This document shows, piece after piece, positions 60,412 to 64,000 of a stretch of 64,000 nt of DNA. How positions within the stretch are numbered: position 1 is the stretch's first letter; each line of letters begins with the position of its first letter. The DNA lies in NCBI GenBank assembly GCA_000469685.2, contig LS997566.1:18667545-18731544 (forward strand). Direction: 5' to 3'. The notes below the pieces were generated by a model. It was not told the DNA's origin. It worked only from the letters and a program-made list of their open reading frames with translations, and did no database searches. The translations under genes were made by a program, and so were the position numbers. Source of the DNA: Haemonchus contortus (Eukaryota > Nematoda > Chromadorea > Rhabditida > Trichostrongylidae).

Positions 60412-60781
60412 TAGGAGGAGGTATCAGCAAAGGCATTAAAAGGCCATAAAACGTGATAATCTCACCATAAGAGTATTTTCTAGTCCTTAAAGGAGAAATC
60501 CTATGTAATGCAAAAACTCCGTCCCCCAAAAAACACGATCTCTAGCCTCTTGCCTATAAAGCGTCACGCTTACCACTACACCATGCCGCCGTTGAGAATA
60601 GAGGAACATCCATGTAATTTAAGTTTTCTCATGTTAAGGTCCCTGAAACCACCCTCATAACTCTGTTCAGAGAAACGCTCGGCAAATTTGGAAAGCAGAT
60701 TTGAACTCAGCATCCAAAAACACGTCTATCAGTGTAGGTCTCATTTCAAATGGCCACTTCGACTTGGGATCCTTCCCTGGT
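60412..60781 (-). repeat. Repeat family B, copy 3 (right half of the inverted pair)
   Basis: This is an imperfect reverse complement of 59338-59700 (roughly 85-90% by eye), including the tRNA-like segment, read on the minus strand as GGCATGGTGTAGTGGTAAGC. Confidence 0.75.
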
Positions 60782-61361
60782 TGTCCGTCAAGAGCTGCTC
60801 TGATATTTTTTTCAAATTTTCTGATAACAATCGAACCTATCTATCTTTAAATGTTACTTTTCACCATCACCTTGTGCACCCTGAAGTATTTCGCCCATTT
60901 AGAAAAAATTCGTTTTTCCAAATATCCCTTCAGCAAGTGAATGTGAAGAGTCATCATATGGAACAGCTAAGGTATTTTGATGTGAGTCCATCCTGTTCCA
61001 GAATGCCCTCGCGTCCACGACTTTTTTTTTTATTTGCCTAAACCTTTGAATGTGCATGTGGCTTATACAAAGGCTTGCTGGGCTATCTCCTGTATAAGAC
61101 TGCTTTCGTCCTCTCAGACGAGGCTAGTATCAATAAGCTGGCCGGAAGAATGAAAGACTTCATCATCCTATCCTAAAGTCTCCTTAGTACTTGATCGAAC
61201 AGTATATGCGTTGTATTGCGTTACTGGGAAACTTTTCGATTGCCGTCCTTTTCAAAAGTGAATTCAAGTCAATCGCAATATCAGAAGTAATGAGGTTGTG
61301 CGAAAGGCATCTACTGAAAATTTCGCAACAATCCAGATTCCTTCCGAGATTTTGGCAGCAG
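60782..61361. other. Spacer without recognisable genes
   Basis: A 117-codon open frame begins in the repeat at 60688 and runs to 61041, but its first third is repeat sequence and no domain is visible. Confidence 0.35.
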
Positions 61362-61642
61362 ACAGAGGTGGTTTAGTGGCAAGTGGCGCACTTCACACAC
61401 GCATAGTCACGGGTTCGAATCCCGGATCGCTTTCTGCATGGGCCAACCAACCATCATTCTGGGTTAGGCTAATTGGTACCCGACTCGTTTGGGAGGACAA
61501 AAGCACTGACTCGTGCATCAGCTGGCCACCCCAAGTGATTGTATAGGCCACAAACGCATTCAGTGCGCCCCTACGACTCTGAATGGCAGTCGAATGCGTG
61601 GGCGCATCACTCAGGTGGGACTGATTAACGCTTCAAGAATTC
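61362..61642 (+). repeat. SINE family A, most complete copy, with tRNA-like head
   Basis: The head GAGGTGGTTTAGTGGCAAG (A-box-like) is followed by CACGGGTTCGAATCCCGG, a perfect B box in a closed T-arm-like stem. The body (GGGTTAGGCTAATTGG, GTTTGGGAGGACAAAAGC, CAGCTGGCCACCCCAAGTGA) and the end (GGGACTGATTAACGCTT) are shared with the other copies. RNA polymerase III transcription would be expected of an active copy. Confidence 0.75.
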
Positions 61643-63749
61643 ACCCTTTAGACTTTCATGTTTGGAACGGACACTAGCCTCGCTATATAACACATAGTTT
61701 CGTTGCTTATTTGACCAAAAAATTACCGATCTGTCTGCCCACATTCGCTTCGTACTTCTTTACGAGTTCGAATCCGGCCATTCCACTGCCAAAACCCATT
61801 GAAGCTTGTGTCACGCGTTAAGCTTTGAAGTCTCTTCCAAATGGATCTCTGCACCCTTTGATCCAATGCTCTTCAAATTGGAAAAAAGGTTGAAGATGAA
61901 TCTCGATCTCATCAAAAGACTGCGATATCATCACAAAATCTACTGCTTCGTTATGAGCGTACAAGTGAGAAGTTTCGTAGTGTTCCTAAGAAATCTGCTA
62001 GAAAATCTTGATTGGAACCTCGACTATCGTGAACTTTTCCGCATACCTCAACCTCAACATATAATTATATTAGTCAACCCAATATTTAATATCAATATCA
62101 TCACTTAAGTTATTCCGAACAATTAACATTTCGAACGAGTAAGTGGCATGAGTCGTTCACAGTCTCTGAATATTCAAAGTGATTGGTGAGAGAAAACTCG
62201 GCGAATGTTTGAATATTCAATCATGCTAACAAAAGTGGCACCACAGGTTTTTGGATTACTTGTTTTGCCCTCCCTTGTAAGGTAGTTTCGTGCATCTCCA
62301 TTCCCCTTTTCTGTAGGTCACCAAAGTGCTGAAGAGGAGAGAAGGGGGGAGGGGGGAAGAGCAGAGGTAGTGGTTGTTTTGAAAACCTATATGTTTCAGA
62401 GCTCAGCCCATGAGTGTCATTAAACAGCTGAGCACATCTTTCGATGGTGTTTGTACTTCGACCTCAAGAACCCCGTATTGTAATAGATTCTTTTACGAAT
62501 TCTTTATAATCGAGTGATCGAAAGGATTCAAAAATGTTACTGAAATATTTATGCATCTCTTTAGGTTTCTATTTGATTTAATTTAAATTCAAATCAAATC
62601 AAGTTTCTATTTGTTCAGCTAACAACTTTTCTTATAGTCCTACTTTCACTTCAGATGAGGCCAGGACTAGAAAACAGTTTCTAAAGCTTTTATGAGCGAA
62701 AAATTGAGAGGCCGAAGTGAACATTTTGCGTGTCCCCATGAGGGTTGTGTAAGTTTTGAACCCGTCCCTTTACGGAGTTGTATAGCAGCAATGGTAATCT
62801 CGAAACTTGTTTGTGGTAAACAATTCTTTCGAGCAGACATCAATTGACAACGGCTTCATGTATAATTCTATGTGTTGGAATCGCAAAACCACCAAAGATT
62901 GACTCATCCTCCCTGGAAAGTTCCGGGTTTCTCATATTCGAGATGATACTAGTGTAACATTCTTAACTATGAGTCATTCAACTTCCTCCCGGGCTTTATT
63001 CTTGGATATATGAAAGCGGGTGCATACGACCTTTAAAATGTTCCGCTTAGTCAGCTTACTCTTTAAATCTCCTCGTCACTCGGCTTACTAACTGGGGAGT
63101 GGTCGCTTACACTACCGTTTACGTTTTTATTTTCAATTTTAATTTATTTTTTTTGTTTCTTCAGCTCCAATGTCGAGGTCGATGACTTCTTAATGTGACC
63201 ATACCGATGAAGTGCTCATACCAGACAGCATAGTTGTTCAAAAAGCCGCTCAAGTTTCCTCATATGATGGCTAACGGGTAGGGAATCCCTGAACGAGGCT
63301 CTTAGGGAGAGAGAATACCTAGCATCCGAAAATTCAGCTTTCGATTTTTTAGATAACTCTTATTGTCTGGGAGTAACTTAACCCTGGCAATAGACGCCTA
63401 TGACTGAATAATTGACCGCAATAATACCGAAACTCCTAAAATGCTTCTAGCTAGGTCATCTAATAGTATATACTTCTCAAGAATGCTGCCATACAATATC
63501 ACAATACTACGTTGCCTACCTGTGTTTACTGCAGCAATTTATATGTTTATGTAATCTGACCACAGAGGTTTCTGTGACCGCCCGATTGCATTTGATAAAT
63601 AAATGAATAAGTGATTTCTAAATTGGGAAAAGATTTTCCAATGAGACTAAAAATTTTTCGAAAAAGGGGGCATGCTCTTGCCATTCTATTATAGCTGTAT
63701 GCCGGTGTGTTGCTGCAAAGAGGCATTTCATGGGAATAAGGCGTCTTGC
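61643..63749. other. Region without recognisable genes
   Basis: GAGTTCGAATCCGG at about 61764-61778 resembles another B box. A short palindrome GATTTAATTTAAATTCAAATC lies near 62576. No gene was recognised. Confidence 0.35.
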
Positions 63750-63955
63750 AAGGCTGAAGTGATGTATTGGCAAGTAGTGCACAATCACACTATCATGTTC
63801 CTCGGTTCAAATCCAGGATCGGCACAAGTCGGGGTAAAAGTTCTGACAGTTTTGTTGATCGGCTGGCCACCGCAGCTCACTGTAATGGCAACATACGCCT
63901 CCAATAGCGCCCGAGTGGAAGTCGGGCGCATCCCACGGGCTGGATTAATCAATGC
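63750..63955 (+). repeat. SINE family A copy near the window end
   Basis: TTGGCAAGTAGTGCAC, CTCGGTTCAAATCCAGGATC (B box), GATCGGCTGGCCACCGCAGC, GTGGAAGTCGGGCGCATCC and GGATTAATCAATGCTTAA follow the same order as the 61362 copy. Confidence 0.7.
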
Positions 63956-64000
63956 TTAAAGACATTATTCTTTATCCTCCCGAAGCATCTTGCGACGATC

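Noticed and set aside
1..64000. CRISPR arrays, operons or other prokaryotic systems
   Set aside because: No direct repeats with regular spacers were found, and introns and element content show a nematode genome.

Overview
The window looks like nuclear DNA of a parasitic clade V (strongylid) nematode, probably a hookworm or close relative. The reasons are small introns with TTTCAG-type acceptors, tandem two-domain CAP (Ancylostoma-secreted-protein / VAL type) genes, and RTE, Ty3/Gypsy and Penelope-like element relics. Species was not determined.

Layout. (1) 672-5886 is a giant, near-perfect inverted repeat. Its arms (672-3254 and 3564-5886) flank a 309-bp loop that carries the C-terminal part of a non-LTR reverse transcriptase. 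The left arm also holds two phase-compatible exons that look like the 3' end of a host gene. (2) 6087-13834 is a Ty3/Gypsy-type LTR retrotransposon with 199-bp LTRs, a primer-binding-site candidate, a polypurine tract and a perfect 5-bp target duplication (TTATG). It is inactivated by stops and frameshifts. Its RNase H region is split by a nested RTE-type non-LTR element (about 8644-11862). (3) 13928-15030 is a broken Penelope-like element on the minus strand (reverse transcriptase followed by GIY-YIG endonuclease) with an internal tandem duplication. (4) 15035-35174 is a tandem array of four nearly identical units of 5,135 bp; the first unit has 229 extra bp and the last is truncated. Each unit has one complete 14-exon minus-strand gene for a secreted protein of about 459 residues with two CAP domains, plus a decayed CAP pseudogene facing the other way. 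(5) 35175-64000 contains no gene I can recognise. It holds tRNA-derived SINE-like copies, a second repeat family, hairpins and AT-rich spacer.

The CAP array is the functional core of the window. All 14 exons join in one reading frame with conserved intron phases, and each copy has its own TATA-like promoter motif and poly(A) signal. Two oddities are shared by all four copies. The expected 3' splice site of exon 7 reads GG instead of AG, and the second CAP domain lacks the residues that normally form the CAP cavity. Everything else is mobile-element debris or unassigned non-coding sequence.
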